This document shows positions 36,136 to 46,200 of a stretch of 64,000 nt of DNA, in pieces. Position numbers and translations under genes: made by a program. Positions within the stretch are counted from its first letter, which is position 1; each line of letters opens with the position of its first letter. The stretch is taken from the NCBI RefSeq assembly GCF_000517085.1, contig NZ_KI912107.1:1922398-1986397 (forward strand), written 5' to 3'. This DNA is from Saccharicrinis fermentans DSM 9555 = JCM 21142 (GTDB lineage Bacteria; Bacteroidota; Bacteroidia; Bacteroidales; Marinilabiliaceae). Under the pieces are notes generated by a model. It searched no databases. It was not told where the DNA came from and was given only the letters and a program-made list of their open reading frames with translations.

Positions 36136-37674
36136 TTATTTTTCCCAGGGATCCGTTCTAAACGGATAAGCAGGCAACTCACTACCATTCACCAAATTAA
36201 CATTAGGCTTACCTGCAAATGCATAACGAACGTACTTAGGTTTCTCTATTTCAGAGGAACTTAAAACGACACATTCCCCCTTTATTTTTGCCTTGGCCTT
36301 GGTCCATTGTCCAGACTCATCAGCTATCCAGAAACCAGAGGGTGCCTTATGATTTGTTGTTTTGAGTCCGTCTGCATTGTTAAAATACACCACAAGTTCA
36401 CTACCCTGAATTTCAACATTCTTAAGGGTGGGCCCCATGTCCTGCACATCCTGACCCAGCGTATTTTTTGCTGCCAAAAGCGCAGCTCTTTGACCAATAG
36501 GCAGTTTATCATGGGGGTGAATATTATTCACATCGCCCAAGTCGATCGTATTTATTAATGTAACATAAGGTAAGTCAAGTGCTGCCGCTTGCGACTCACG
36601 CATCCATGCCCAGGACGGTTCTGTTGGACTTTCCGGATCAATGACCTTTTTGCTTTCGATCCCTTTTCCATAACCAGGAAGCATAACCACCATAAAATGC
36701 ATCTCCTCATCATTCCAACGATCCCTATAAGTTTGTATCCACTGTTTAAGAGCTTGGTCATAATCCTTAATCCCACATACGCGGTGAAACCAATTGATAT
36801 CATCTACATCGGGCAATCCTGACATATAACGAGTATTTCGCTCGCCTTGATACCAAAGCAATCCCCGACATGCAAAAGGAATAAGCGGATGCATCATCGC
36901 ATTGTAAATAATATTAGGATTTCGTCTTAGAAATATATTTTCTTTATTGGTCCATTTATCCGGACGGCTCATTAATTCCTCAATTCGTTTTACCCGCTGT
37001 GTATCTGCATCAAAATCGTTCATGATGGTATCAAAAAGCGGTAGCTTCTGCGTCATACTTCTGGGCATCCAGGCTTCAATTGACGAACTACCCCAAGCGG
37101 TTTTAATGATCCCAACAGGTACTTCCGCCAGGTTATTCAAAAAATAAGCAAATGAAAAGGCCACAGCACTATTAGGATGTCCTACCTTCCATTTACCTTG
37201 AATCTCTTCCTGTTCTTTTAAGGCCACTGTATTTTTCACATTAAAGCTACGCATATTTTTAACCAATGGAACCAGACCTCTAATTTCAGGTATCGAGGCT
37301 GGCGACATAAACATATTCGATTGCCCTGAACATATCCAAACCTCACCAACGAGTATATCTTTAATAAGCACCTCACTTTTTCCTGATATGGACATATCTC
37401 TTCCCACAGCAGATGCCACCAAAGGATCTAAGCGTACAATCCACTTTCCATCAGCTCCGGCTCTCGTTGTTTTTATTTGTCCAGCAAATTCTACCTTTAT
37501 TTTTTCTTTAGGGGAAGCCTTTCCCCAAATAGGAACTATTTTATCACGTTGCAAAACCATATGGTCAGTAAAGATATTGGCCGGCATTAAAGATTGACCA
37601 AAAGCCGATAAATCTGCAAGAAAAAATAGCAGTATAACAATGTGTGTAAAAGTTTTATTATTCATGAAATTCAT
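36136..37674 (-). CDS. Sialate O-acetylesterase-like SGNH carbohydrate esterase
   Basis: Protein of 512 residues with a signal peptide (HIVILLFFLADLSAFGQ). It has the block order of the sialate O-acetylesterase family: IFTDHMVLQRDKIVPIWGKA, then the nucleophile in ICSGQSNMFM, then VPVGIIKTAWGSSSIEAWMP, then LLWYQGERNTRY, with a late catalytic region DVNNIHPHDKLPIGQRAAL (Asp/His). In polysaccharide loci such enzymes take acetyl groups off many sugars, not only sialic acid. An in-frame ATG at 37665 is an alternative start. The neighbour upstream is a truncated sulfatase. Confidence 0.88.
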   Translation of the reverse strand: MNFMNNKTFTHIVILLFFLADLSAFGQSLMPANIFTDHMVLQRDKIVPIWGKASPKEKIKVEFAGQIKTTRAGADGKWIVRLDPLVASAVGRDMSISGKSEVLIKDILVGEVWICSGQSNMFMSPASIPEIRGLVPLVKNMRSFNVKNTVALKEQEEIQGKWKVGHPNSAVAFSFAYFLNNLAEVPVGIIKTAWGSSSIEAWMPRSMTQKLPLFDTIMNDFDADTQRVKRIEELMSRPDKWTNKENIFLRRNPNIIYNAMMHPLIPFACRGLLWYQGERNTRYMSGLPDVDDINWFHRVCGIKDYDQALKQWIQTYRDRWNDEEMHFMVVMLPGYGKGIESKKVIDPESPTEPSWAWMRESQAAALDLPYVTLINTIDLGDVNNIHPHDKLPIGQRAALLAAKNTLGQDVQDMGPTLKNVEIQGSELVVYFNNADGLKTTNHKAPSGFWIADESGQWTKAKAKIKGECVVLSSSEIEKPKYVRYAFAGKPNVNLVNGSELPAYPFRTDPWEK

Positions 37675-37802
37675 ATAGATAATTTTATGCTAAAAGTAAA
37701 TATAAATGCGCTATATGATTATTGTGTTTCTTTCAATTGCTATAGTAAATATTTCAAAATCCCACAAATGTTCTATTATATGACATATTCTGTCTGTGTC
37801 GT

Positions 37803-38438
37803 TTATACAAATACCCTGAAATATAATTCATACAAAACACAATTGTCAAATAATATCCGATCTTTGGGTGCAATATGTCGTGGCCATTTGGTATAAGATA
37901 TAGTATTTAATTCTACCAATTCTTTATTTCGAATAAGATGCGCCCTTTTATCATTACTGGTTGGGGTAAAGAATGAGTAATCAAAACCCTGGTTATAAGG
38001 TAATAAGTCAGGATTAAACTTTTCCGGATTATGCCCTGCAAGATCCCACTTACCAAGCATACAAGTGGAATAGCCTACTGACTTTAATACCTCAGCAATA
38101 GTGACCTCACTCAAAGATAATTTTGGATGAGGCGCCACACCATCATCATTTCTTGCATTTCGCATGGGATAGCACCCCGTCATTAACGCAGCTCTGGATG
38201 GTCCGCAAACTGTTTGCGCATAAAAGCTGGTGAACTTCATTCCTTCATCTGCCATTTTATCGATGTTTGGTGTTTTGATGTTAGGCGAACCAAAACAACC
38301 AAGATCCTGATAACCCTGATCATCCGTAATAATGATGATAAAATTTGGATGTTTTATTTTTTGCGAAGAACAACGAATACTCATGAGTGCCAATACTATA
38401 AAAGCAATGCCTTTTATGATATGTTTTTTAAGGGTCAT
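37803..38438 (-). pseudogene. Truncated sulfatase (S1 family)
   Basis: Only 211 residues against about 470-500 for the family. The N-terminal part is normal: lipoprotein-like signal (LALMSIRC), IIITDDQGYQDLG, the formylglycine motif CGPSR with Cys78, and CMLGKWDLAG. It breaks off after TKWPRHIAPK, and about 18 unrelated residues follow to the stop. The whole C-terminal half, with the second metal and substrate sites, is gone and is not found in the 128 bp that follow. It should be inactive. It lies in a row of three broken genes (37.8-39.6 kb). Confidence 0.85.
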
Positions 38439-38515
38439 AATCTGTTCTATTTATTTACTACTATATTAAATTCGCAATGGATCTAGCTTGAATAACAGCT
38501 TTTCATTTTTCTTCC

Positions 38516-39245
38516 TTAATCTTCTAATCCTGCTTTAATTTCTTCAAAAGAAACACCCAATAGGCGAAGCGCAGTCGGATTTAATTCTTCTTCCGTTCCA
38601 TGTAGGTGTATAGTTCTTTGAACATGTTGCATTAATTCTCCCGGAGTCAATGCTGCAGCGGGAGACGAAGATTCAATTTCATAAAAAGGTCCCATTGGTT
38701 TCTTTCCCGGTGAAGGAGCCCCATCATTATAAGCATTAATGACATCTCCACTGTAGGGTTCTTTTTGATGTTCCCACATAGAGTTCACGTAGCCATTAGG
38801 TGCATCCTGCACATTATAAGTCACTACAGTCAGTACTCTATCCTTGGCGTCATAACTTCCTGCTACGCCCAATGATCGAAGGGCATTAATTCCAATTTTA
38901 CTACGATAAATACCATCTCCTTTCATAAAGAGAACCCCTTCGGCGAATTCTTCATTTAAAATATTTTCAACAAGCACCTTATCCAAAAGCTTGACGGTTC
39001 TTTTAATCCCTATTTCAAATACAGTTCCACTATAATTTACAAGCCTTGCCCTATGCTCAAATGAAGCAGATGCCATCGTACGCTCCACCAATCTATACGC
39101 CTCATTATCAATAACTGATGGTGTTTTCCAGTTAGAAAATTCAAATTTGTCGCCAGGTTTAAAATACAAAGCAAATTGTCCTCCCTCAGGCCCAAGCCAG
39201 AATCGCTCTTCGCCTCCAAACACATAAATATGCTCTTCCAAATTT
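38516..39245 (-). pseudogene. C-terminal fragment of a DUF6786-like protein
   Basis: An open frame of up to 241 codons beginning near HIYVFGGEERFWLGPEGGQFAL and ending TALRLLGVSFEEIKAGLED. The text resembles DUF6786-type proteins, which are found in Bacteroidota glycan loci and have a galactose-mutarotase-like beta-sandwich look. The N-terminal part, signal peptide and start are missing. Instead the frame runs, in another reading phase, into the remains of an SGNH hydrolase at about 39245. This is most simply a deletion joining two genes. Function unknown and unlikely to be expressed properly. Confidence 0.65.
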
Positions 39246-39249
39246 CCCT

Positions 39250-39552
39250 TCCGTTTCTCCTTGCTCTTGAGAAGCAGGGTGTCGATAACATAAATCCCAC
39301 AATCCCCAGTTAAACTGAATGATATCGTAGTCGTTGGCTGTAATCAATGCTTCCACGTTTTTCGGCCCTTTGCCTGTATGTTGCGCATTTCCGGGGTTAT
39401 GAAATACATCAGCTTCTTCTTTTAATTCTTCCCGAACAAAGGGAGTATAATCCAATGGAAATTGAGTCTCCTATAATTAATATTTTCGCTTTCTATTCTT
39501 TAAAACCTGCAGTTATTATAATAAGTGCAAGTAAAACAAGTTTTAATTTCAT
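39250..39552 (-). pseudogene. N-terminal remnant of an SGNH hydrolase
   Basis: The ATG at 39550-39552 gives a signal peptide (MKLKLVLLALIIITAGF), then KE and a TAG stop, then KAKILIIGDSISIG with the SGNH nucleophile block. A one-base insertion then shifts the frame, and the rest reads YTPFVREELKEEADVFHNPG and DYDIIQFNWGLWDLCYRHP in the new frame. At about 39250 it changes into the DUF6786-like fragment. Stop, frameshift and loss of the C-terminus make it a pseudogene. The intact family is a secreted SGNH hydrolase common beside sulfatases. Confidence 0.75.
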
Positions 39553-39589
39553 TTTTATTATTTATGATAATTATTTTTAAAAGCACGCC

Positions 39590-41503
39590 TTATATTCTGG
39601 GTTTAATCCACATACAATGTCCACCTCCAGGTGCCATGATTGCCTTTACAACATCTCCCTTTTTCACCTTTCCTTTTCGCACTCTGTAAGCTTCTGGATT
39701 AGTCTTACAGTGAGTTTCTTCCGTATCTTCATAATAGGTAATTTCATAATCTTGTCCCTCTTCCAGGAAATCAAGGTGAATATCCAGTGCACCTCCTTTT
39801 TGACAATAAACACTACCAATAAACCACTCCCGATCATGTCGTCGTGCCGTACTAATGTACTCGCCAATTTTTGCATGAAGAACATGACTCTCATCCCATC
39901 TTCCCACAGGCATTTTTTGAATAAACTCAAACAAATCGGCTTTTGCAGCGTAGGCCTCTGGTGCATCTGGAATACAAACCAAACCACTAAAAATAACGAG
40001 TGTGCGAGCTGCTTCTGAACATACAGTAGACAAATACGAGTGGGGTTTACGCGGCCCCTTTTGTCGCAAGCCCGCATTAATACCATTTAAGTCAAAATTT
40101 CCATTATTCATATCCAGCGGACCAGTTATGGCATTGATCAAAGCCATTTTTATAAAAGTTTCTGGGGTAAAAGCCCTTCGTGAATCCTGTTGTGCATGGC
40201 AATATTCACGAGTAATAGCATTGGGATAAGTACGGCGTATTCCGGTAAAAGGTACCGGGCTATCATGAAAATCGATGAGAAGATGACTTGCTGCACTCTT
40301 TTGAATGGCTTCCCGGGTAAAACCAACCTTACTACCCATAAATCCATATTTGATACCTTTCATTCCTAAAGACTGATAATAAGGAAAAAGAGCATCATCA
40401 CCATACTCTCCATGTCTTCTATCATAATAGAGCATGAGTTGAACATCTTTTTTTGCAGCATAATCAATGACCGCTTGCAAAGCTAGTTTATCCGATAATT
40501 CAAAATGTCCTTTTGTGACATGCTTATACCATGCATCATCAATAAGAAAATAATCAACCCCTGTTTCTGCTGCAAAATCTATAAATCTATAATAACTCTC
40601 ATTATCAATACCATATACAAAACCATCTGGTGCTGTATATCCATGCACACGCCAATCCCATAAGGTCTTACCCGGTTTTATCCAATCTGTATTTTCAAGT
40701 TGACAAGGAGTAGCCAGGTTAATGGGAACTGTATTGACAACAAGCTCACCGGCAGTGTCCCCAAATAAAATAACACGCCAAGGACTCATCCATTTTTTAT
40801 GGTCTACTTTTACTCTATTCACAGAAACCATCTCACCTTCAACATCTTCAGCATAAAGCCGCATGGGACTGATACCAGAAGCCGCATATAAATCTGATTC
40901 CAAAAGAGCCATAAACGACTCATTTGATTCTACGACCAAAGGAAGGCTAATCTTATTTTTCTTCTGTTGTAAAAAATCGTTTATCTCCTTATGATGCAAA
41001 GGGCCCAAAGGCTCCGTTTCGCCTTTCGGAAAATAATAATTGCTCTGTTTTGAAAAAGCATAACCACATTTTAAGGTCACTGCATCAGGTTTTTCGCCTT
41101 CATCAAGCACAAACCGAAAGGCTACTCCTTCGTTATAAACCCTGGCAACAAACACACCCTTAACTCCCTCAATATCAATATTTAATTGAAGCTGTCTATA
41201 ATTATCACGTATGGTACTCTGTTGTCCCCAAACAGGCTTCCAGGTTGAATCACTTTCCATTTCATCAGCATCAATAATTGTTACCGCTGCATCGGCCATT
41301 ATTTCCAATACAGAAAGACCAATTTTCTCCTCTCCCTGCTGACTAATTTGATAATTCAACTTATTATCTATTAAACGAATATGAAGAGAAAGCTTTCCTT
41401 CCGGAGCAACTAACTGATAATTATTCTTTTTTGTATTACACGAAGCAAGTGTTGTTGGCAATACTATAACTAAGAATATTATGCAAAAATTAACAATTTT
41501 CAT
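39590..41503 (-). CDS. GH97-family alpha-glycosidase, lipoprotein-like
   Basis: Protein of 637 residues. The signal has a lipobox-like LASC. Domain order fits GH97: N-terminal beta-sandwich (LVAPEGKLSLHIRLIDNKL, FRFVLDEGE), TIM barrel (VDYFLIDDAWY, LMLYYDRRHGEYGDDALFP, TGIRRTYPNAITREYC, TGPLDMNNGNFDL), and C-terminal beta domain (GGGHCMWIKPRI). GH97 includes inverting alpha-glucosidases and retaining alpha-galactosidases. At the position where retaining members have a nucleophile Asp, this protein has Gly387 (IKYGFMG). The inverting-type Glu of NAHEP is replaced by Asp414 in IDFHDSP. So the catalytic type is unclear. It neighbours the intact sulfatase by a 9-bp gap. Confidence 0.88.
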   Translation of the reverse strand: MKIVNFCIIFLVIVLPTTLASCNTKKNNYQLVAPEGKLSLHIRLIDNKLNYQISQQGEEKIGLSVLEIMADAAVTIIDADEMESDSTWKPVWGQQSTIRDNYRQLQLNIDIEGVKGVFVARVYNEGVAFRFVLDEGEKPDAVTLKCGYAFSKQSNYYFPKGETEPLGPLHHKEINDFLQQKKNKISLPLVVESNESFMALLESDLYAASGISPMRLYAEDVEGEMVSVNRVKVDHKKWMSPWRVILFGDTAGELVVNTVPINLATPCQLENTDWIKPGKTLWDWRVHGYTAPDGFVYGIDNESYYRFIDFAAETGVDYFLIDDAWYKHVTKGHFELSDKLALQAVIDYAAKKDVQLMLYYDRRHGEYGDDALFPYYQSLGMKGIKYGFMGSKVGFTREAIQKSAASHLLIDFHDSPVPFTGIRRTYPNAITREYCHAQQDSRRAFTPETFIKMALINAITGPLDMNNGNFDLNGINAGLRQKGPRKPHSYLSTVCSEAARTLVIFSGLVCIPDAPEAYAAKADLFEFIQKMPVGRWDESHVLHAKIGEYISTARRHDREWFIGSVYCQKGGALDIHLDFLEEGQDYEITYYEDTEETHCKTNPEAYRVRKGKVKKGDVVKAIMAPGGGHCMWIKPRI

Positions 41504-41512
41504 ATCTAAAAT

Positions 41513-42943
41513 CTATTTTAGTGGCACATTAATCTCACCACAAAGTTCTATTGCATCATTCGTATTAAATGTTTCATTTACTTCAGGCATTTCGGCATTC
41601 ACCTTTTGTTGCCACTTTTCTAGCTTCCTAAGCAGTTCTCTACTTTTTGCCGGATACTTAGCTGAAAGATTAATCTTTTCACCTAGGTCTTGTGGCAAAT
41701 TAAAAAGAAACAACTCTTCGGTTTCAAATTCCTTAATCAGTTTCCAATCGCCCTCACGAATAGCTGCCCCCATTGAAAGTCCTTCTTTACGGTGGTGTGG
41801 AAAATGCCAGTAAATAGCCCTGTCGGGAAAATGACCCTTTTGATAAAACAGAGGAAGTAAACTTTGACCTTCCACTTGAGGATAATTTGATACTGAGAAC
41901 CCTGCCAATTCAATAAACGTTGGAAAAAAATCAACAGATGTTACTGGTACATGACAGCTACTTCCTGGTTCTATTTTTCCATAATAATTCACAACCATAG
42001 GTACTCTTATGCCACCTTCGTACAAGGTTCCTTTTTTTCCTTTTAAAGGAGGATTACCCCACAAGCCCCCATTATCCGAATAAAAAACTACCATCGTATT
42101 TTTTAATAAATCCAATTCTTTCAACTTAGCCATCACTTTCCCCACGTTTTGGTCTAGTTTTTCAATCATAGCAAAGTATTTATTACCATTGTATTTATCC
42201 ACATTCTCTTTAGGAGCTGCCAAAGGAGTATGTACAGTATAAGTTGCCAGATTTAAAAAGAAAGTTTTTTGTTTATTCCTTTCAATAAAATTAACTGCTT
42301 CATCTCCTAACCTATCTGTTAAATATTCTCCTTCCTTTCTATCCTGTATGGTTCCATTCTGATAAGGGTCAAAATATTTTTTAGGTTGTCCATAAGCACA
42401 TCCTCCAATATTAACGTCAAACCCTTGCTTATCTGGATGATAAGCCGAATTTACAATACCATCCTTCGTATAAATAGAACCTTCACCACCCAGATGCCAC
42501 TTCCCAATATATCCTGTTACATACCCATGCTCCTTAAGTACTTCGGCAAAAGTAACTTCCTCCGTGGGCAAATGATCTAAAAAATAAGCTTCCTTCAATT
42601 TTTTTCCTTTATTAAGCTTATTCAAATATTTTTCCATTCCCATACCCGGAATGTGACAAGTCAATTTTAGTGTAGCAGGATATTTTCCAGTCGTTAGGCT
42701 TGCTCTTGTGGGGGAGCATACGGGCGCTGAAGCATAAGCATCGGTAAAAACCATTCCCTCTTTCACCAAAAGATCAATATTAGGGGTATGAATTTTGCTT
42801 TTTTGTTTCATATAACCCACATCGGAATAACCCAGATCATCCACTACAATAAAAACAATATTAGGCAAAGAAGAAGGTTGATTTGCCCTACAAGCATATA
42901 AAAGAAAAAAAATGAATATAAAAGATATTAAAGATCTTTGCAT
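41513..42943 (-). CDS. Sulfatase (S1 family), lipoprotein
   Basis: Formylglycine sulfatase of 476 residues. Lipoprotein signal (FIFFLLYAC); metal site VDDLGYSD; formylglycine motif CSPTR with Cys76; GYIGKWHLGG; VVFYSDNGGLWGNPPL; VPVTSVDFFPTFIELAG. It looks complete. It is the first gene of the minus-strand run that starts next to the HTCS regulator, 267 bp away and divergent, so it may be led by a promoter that this regulator controls. Its site of action on the glycan is unknown. Confidence 0.93.
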   Translation of the reverse strand: MQRSLISFIFIFFLLYACRANQPSSLPNIVFIVVDDLGYSDVGYMKQKSKIHTPNIDLLVKEGMVFTDAYASAPVCSPTRASLTTGKYPATLKLTCHIPGMGMEKYLNKLNKGKKLKEAYFLDHLPTEEVTFAEVLKEHGYVTGYIGKWHLGGEGSIYTKDGIVNSAYHPDKQGFDVNIGGCAYGQPKKYFDPYQNGTIQDRKEGEYLTDRLGDEAVNFIERNKQKTFFLNLATYTVHTPLAAPKENVDKYNGNKYFAMIEKLDQNVGKVMAKLKELDLLKNTMVVFYSDNGGLWGNPPLKGKKGTLYEGGIRVPMVVNYYGKIEPGSSCHVPVTSVDFFPTFIELAGFSVSNYPQVEGQSLLPLFYQKGHFPDRAIYWHFPHHRKEGLSMGAAIREGDWKLIKEFETEELFLFNLPQDLGEKINLSAKYPAKSRELLRKLEKWQQKVNAEMPEVNETFNTNDAIELCGEINVPLK

Positions 42944-43210
42944 TTTGTATTGTATTTAATAGATAACTACTTCACCTTATCGCATTCATAAATGCTTTAC
43001 AATATTACATGTCCTGTTATCAAACCATTACCTAGATTCTAACAAAAGCTACAACTATTGTAACAATACATTTACACACTTTTACAAACCCTTGACTATA
43101 TGCAACTTAACATACAACAAAAAAGAATCATTATTTAATACATTCAATAATGAATGAAATTATTTTATAATTTTAGGATCGCAATTTTAATGAATTTAAA
43201 TAGTTCCTAA

Positions 43211-46200
43211 ATGACCCATAAGTTCGCTTGGATACTTATCTTCATATCTACTTATACATCCCATTTTACCATCTTTGGTCAAAATGTTTTTTTTGATCAG
43301 ATACAACAACCAGGTATCCATCAAGATGGAATATTTGATATTACACAGGACAACAATGGCTTTTTGTGGTTAGCAACCCATAAAGGACTCGTGAGGTACG
43401 ATGGCATCCACACTGTTGCTTATGAACATTTTTATAAGGATGACCACTTAATACCTTGTGATAAGGTATTTGAATTAAGTGTTGATAAAAACAATGACAT
43501 TCTAGCCATTACAACAAGCGGACTATGTAAATATTTTCAGCATGAAGACAGATTTCAACAAATCCCCCATCAAACAATCGGTATCCATTCTAAAATTTGT
43601 CAAACAAATTCTAGTAACACACTTATCACCTCCTCCACGGGCATATTATGCTTAACTAAAAACAATGAAATAAAAGATGTAGCAATAGCTGGTCATGCAT
43701 TTTTTCCTCAACAAGAAAAAATAAAAAATATTTTTCATGCTACGGATTCATTATTTTTTATCGCTGCAGAAAATGGAGGTATTGGAGTTGCGCAATATGA
43801 TTACAGGCAAAATATATTAAAAATAATCTCGTACTCCTATAGAAATGCAGTCTTCAATACAATTGAACGAGAGTCTGATTCTACCTACTACATAGGATTT
43901 AAAACTTTTATAAGCCGAATAAATCTAACAAAAACGGGCCAAATAAAAGCATTAAAGATGCCGGGAACCCATCCAATATTTTCTTTAAAAATGAGTAGCA
44001 TTACCGACATATTAGTATCTACAAATAAAAACATCTACATATCAACTGTTGGAAACGGTTTAATTGAAATAAATAGCAACGATGGTCATATAAAAAGATA
44101 CCTGCAAAGTGATAACAAAAATAGCTTAAAATGGAATACGCTGCTTTGTCTATTTGAAGACAAGTCGGGCGTAATTTGGATTGGGAAAGGCCAGGGAGGA
44201 ATTACAAAAATCGATACAAAACGTAAGCCCTTTTTCAACTTAAAGCATAATCCCATGGATAAAAAATCACTTTCGCATGATTATATCAACCCTATTTTAA
44301 TTGATTCAAAAGGATATTTATGGGCCGGAACATTACAAGGAGAGCTCAATAGATCTATCAATCATTTCTCAGAAACACATATATCTGAATTTGAATTTGA
44401 ACTAATATATAAAAAGGATATTATGAGATATGCTTTGTTCCAATTAAATAATTATGTCATCATTGGCGCTGGCACCACCATACTCTTTTACAATTTAGAT
44501 ACAGAACAATTTACAACATTACCTCCAGGCAGCAAGTTACATCATATGATAGGCAACAATCCTATTTTTAATTTTGGTGTTGATCATAAAAATAGATTAT
44601 GGATTGGTGGTGCAAAAGGATTATTATGTGTCGACTATCACAATAATTTCCAAAATGTAATCACTGGAAATTGTTCCCAAGTACCCATTAAGACGCTTAA
44701 CGGAGTAGAATTAAACGAAAGAGTAAATCAGATCCTTTGCATGGATAGTTTAGGAACTTATATTGCAATGAATCATGGTTTGTTTACTGTTGCAGAAGAA
44801 AAAGACACACTATATCTTAATCACTACTATTACGACCCCAACAATGAGATGTCTTTAAGTCATTCCAGAGTTACCTCCATTTGTAAGGATTACAATCACC
44901 AATTGTGGGTTGGAACTTACAATGGAGGATTAAACAAAATTAATTTAAAAAACAATAATATCATTGGTTTTTATAATCGAAAAAACCTCATAAACTTACC
45001 TGTAAGTTCCATCTTCGACATACAAACCGATGACAAAAACAACCTATGGATTGCCTCACAAAAAGGAATCATAAAATATGATATCCAGCACAATTCGTAC
45101 ATTCAATATGCATACCCCTTGCCTGACGGGAACAGCAAACTAAACATAAAGGCTGGTGCAAAAACAAAAGATGGACAATTATTATTTGGTGGAAATAATG
45201 GTATCGTGGCATTCAATCCTGATAGAATATTAATAAACGACATTCCTGCACAAGTAGCACTCACCGGATTACAAATACTGGGCAAACCTATTAAGGTCAA
45301 TGAAAAGATACACAATACAATCATATTACCGGCATCCCTAGAAGTGCTGGATCAAATCACTATACCCCACGAATGTAATAACTTTACAATTGAGTTTTCA
45401 ACCTTACATTATTCTTCTCCTGAAAACAACTCTATAAAGTATAGACTAAAAGGTATTGATAACAATTGGCATCGCACATCGGCTTTACAGAATACCGTAA
45501 ACTATCCAAGATTACCGCACGGCAATTATACATTTCAATTAAAAGCACTCAATTCCGACAACGTTGAGAACCAAGAAATAAAAGAGTTACACATTTGTAT
45601 ATTGCCTCCTTGGTATTTAACATGGATGGCCAAACTATCTTTTGGACTCGTATTTTGCTGCCTGCTATTTATCATATACAAATACCTTCACAATATTTCT
45701 CAGTTAAAACAATCTTTAAAGTTGGAAGGATTAGCTAAACAACAAGACAAAGAGTTGTTTGAAATGAAACAACAGTTTTTCACAAATGTATCCCATGAAT
45801 TTAAAACGCCTTTATCTTTAATTATTGGCCCTGTAGAAAGCATGATGAAAAATTCTAAAAGTAGCGATTCAAAAAACCTATCACTGGTATTACGAAATGC
45901 ACTACGGCTACAGCGATTGATAAACCAATTGCTTGATTTCAGGAAACTTGAACAGAAAAAAATGCAGGCGAATCTACAGAAGGCAGATATCAATGAACTA
46001 ATTCAAGACGTTTTATTAGCGTATGAATATGCATTTAAAAAGGCAGAATTGAAAGTACAATTTATAAATAAAGTAGAAAAAATAGAATGCTGGTTTGACT
46101 ATGATAAAATAGAAAAGGTACTGTACAATCTCATTTCAAATGTATGCAAATACTCAAAAAAAAATAGCCAGGTGCTAATTAAATCATTAATAGATAAAAA

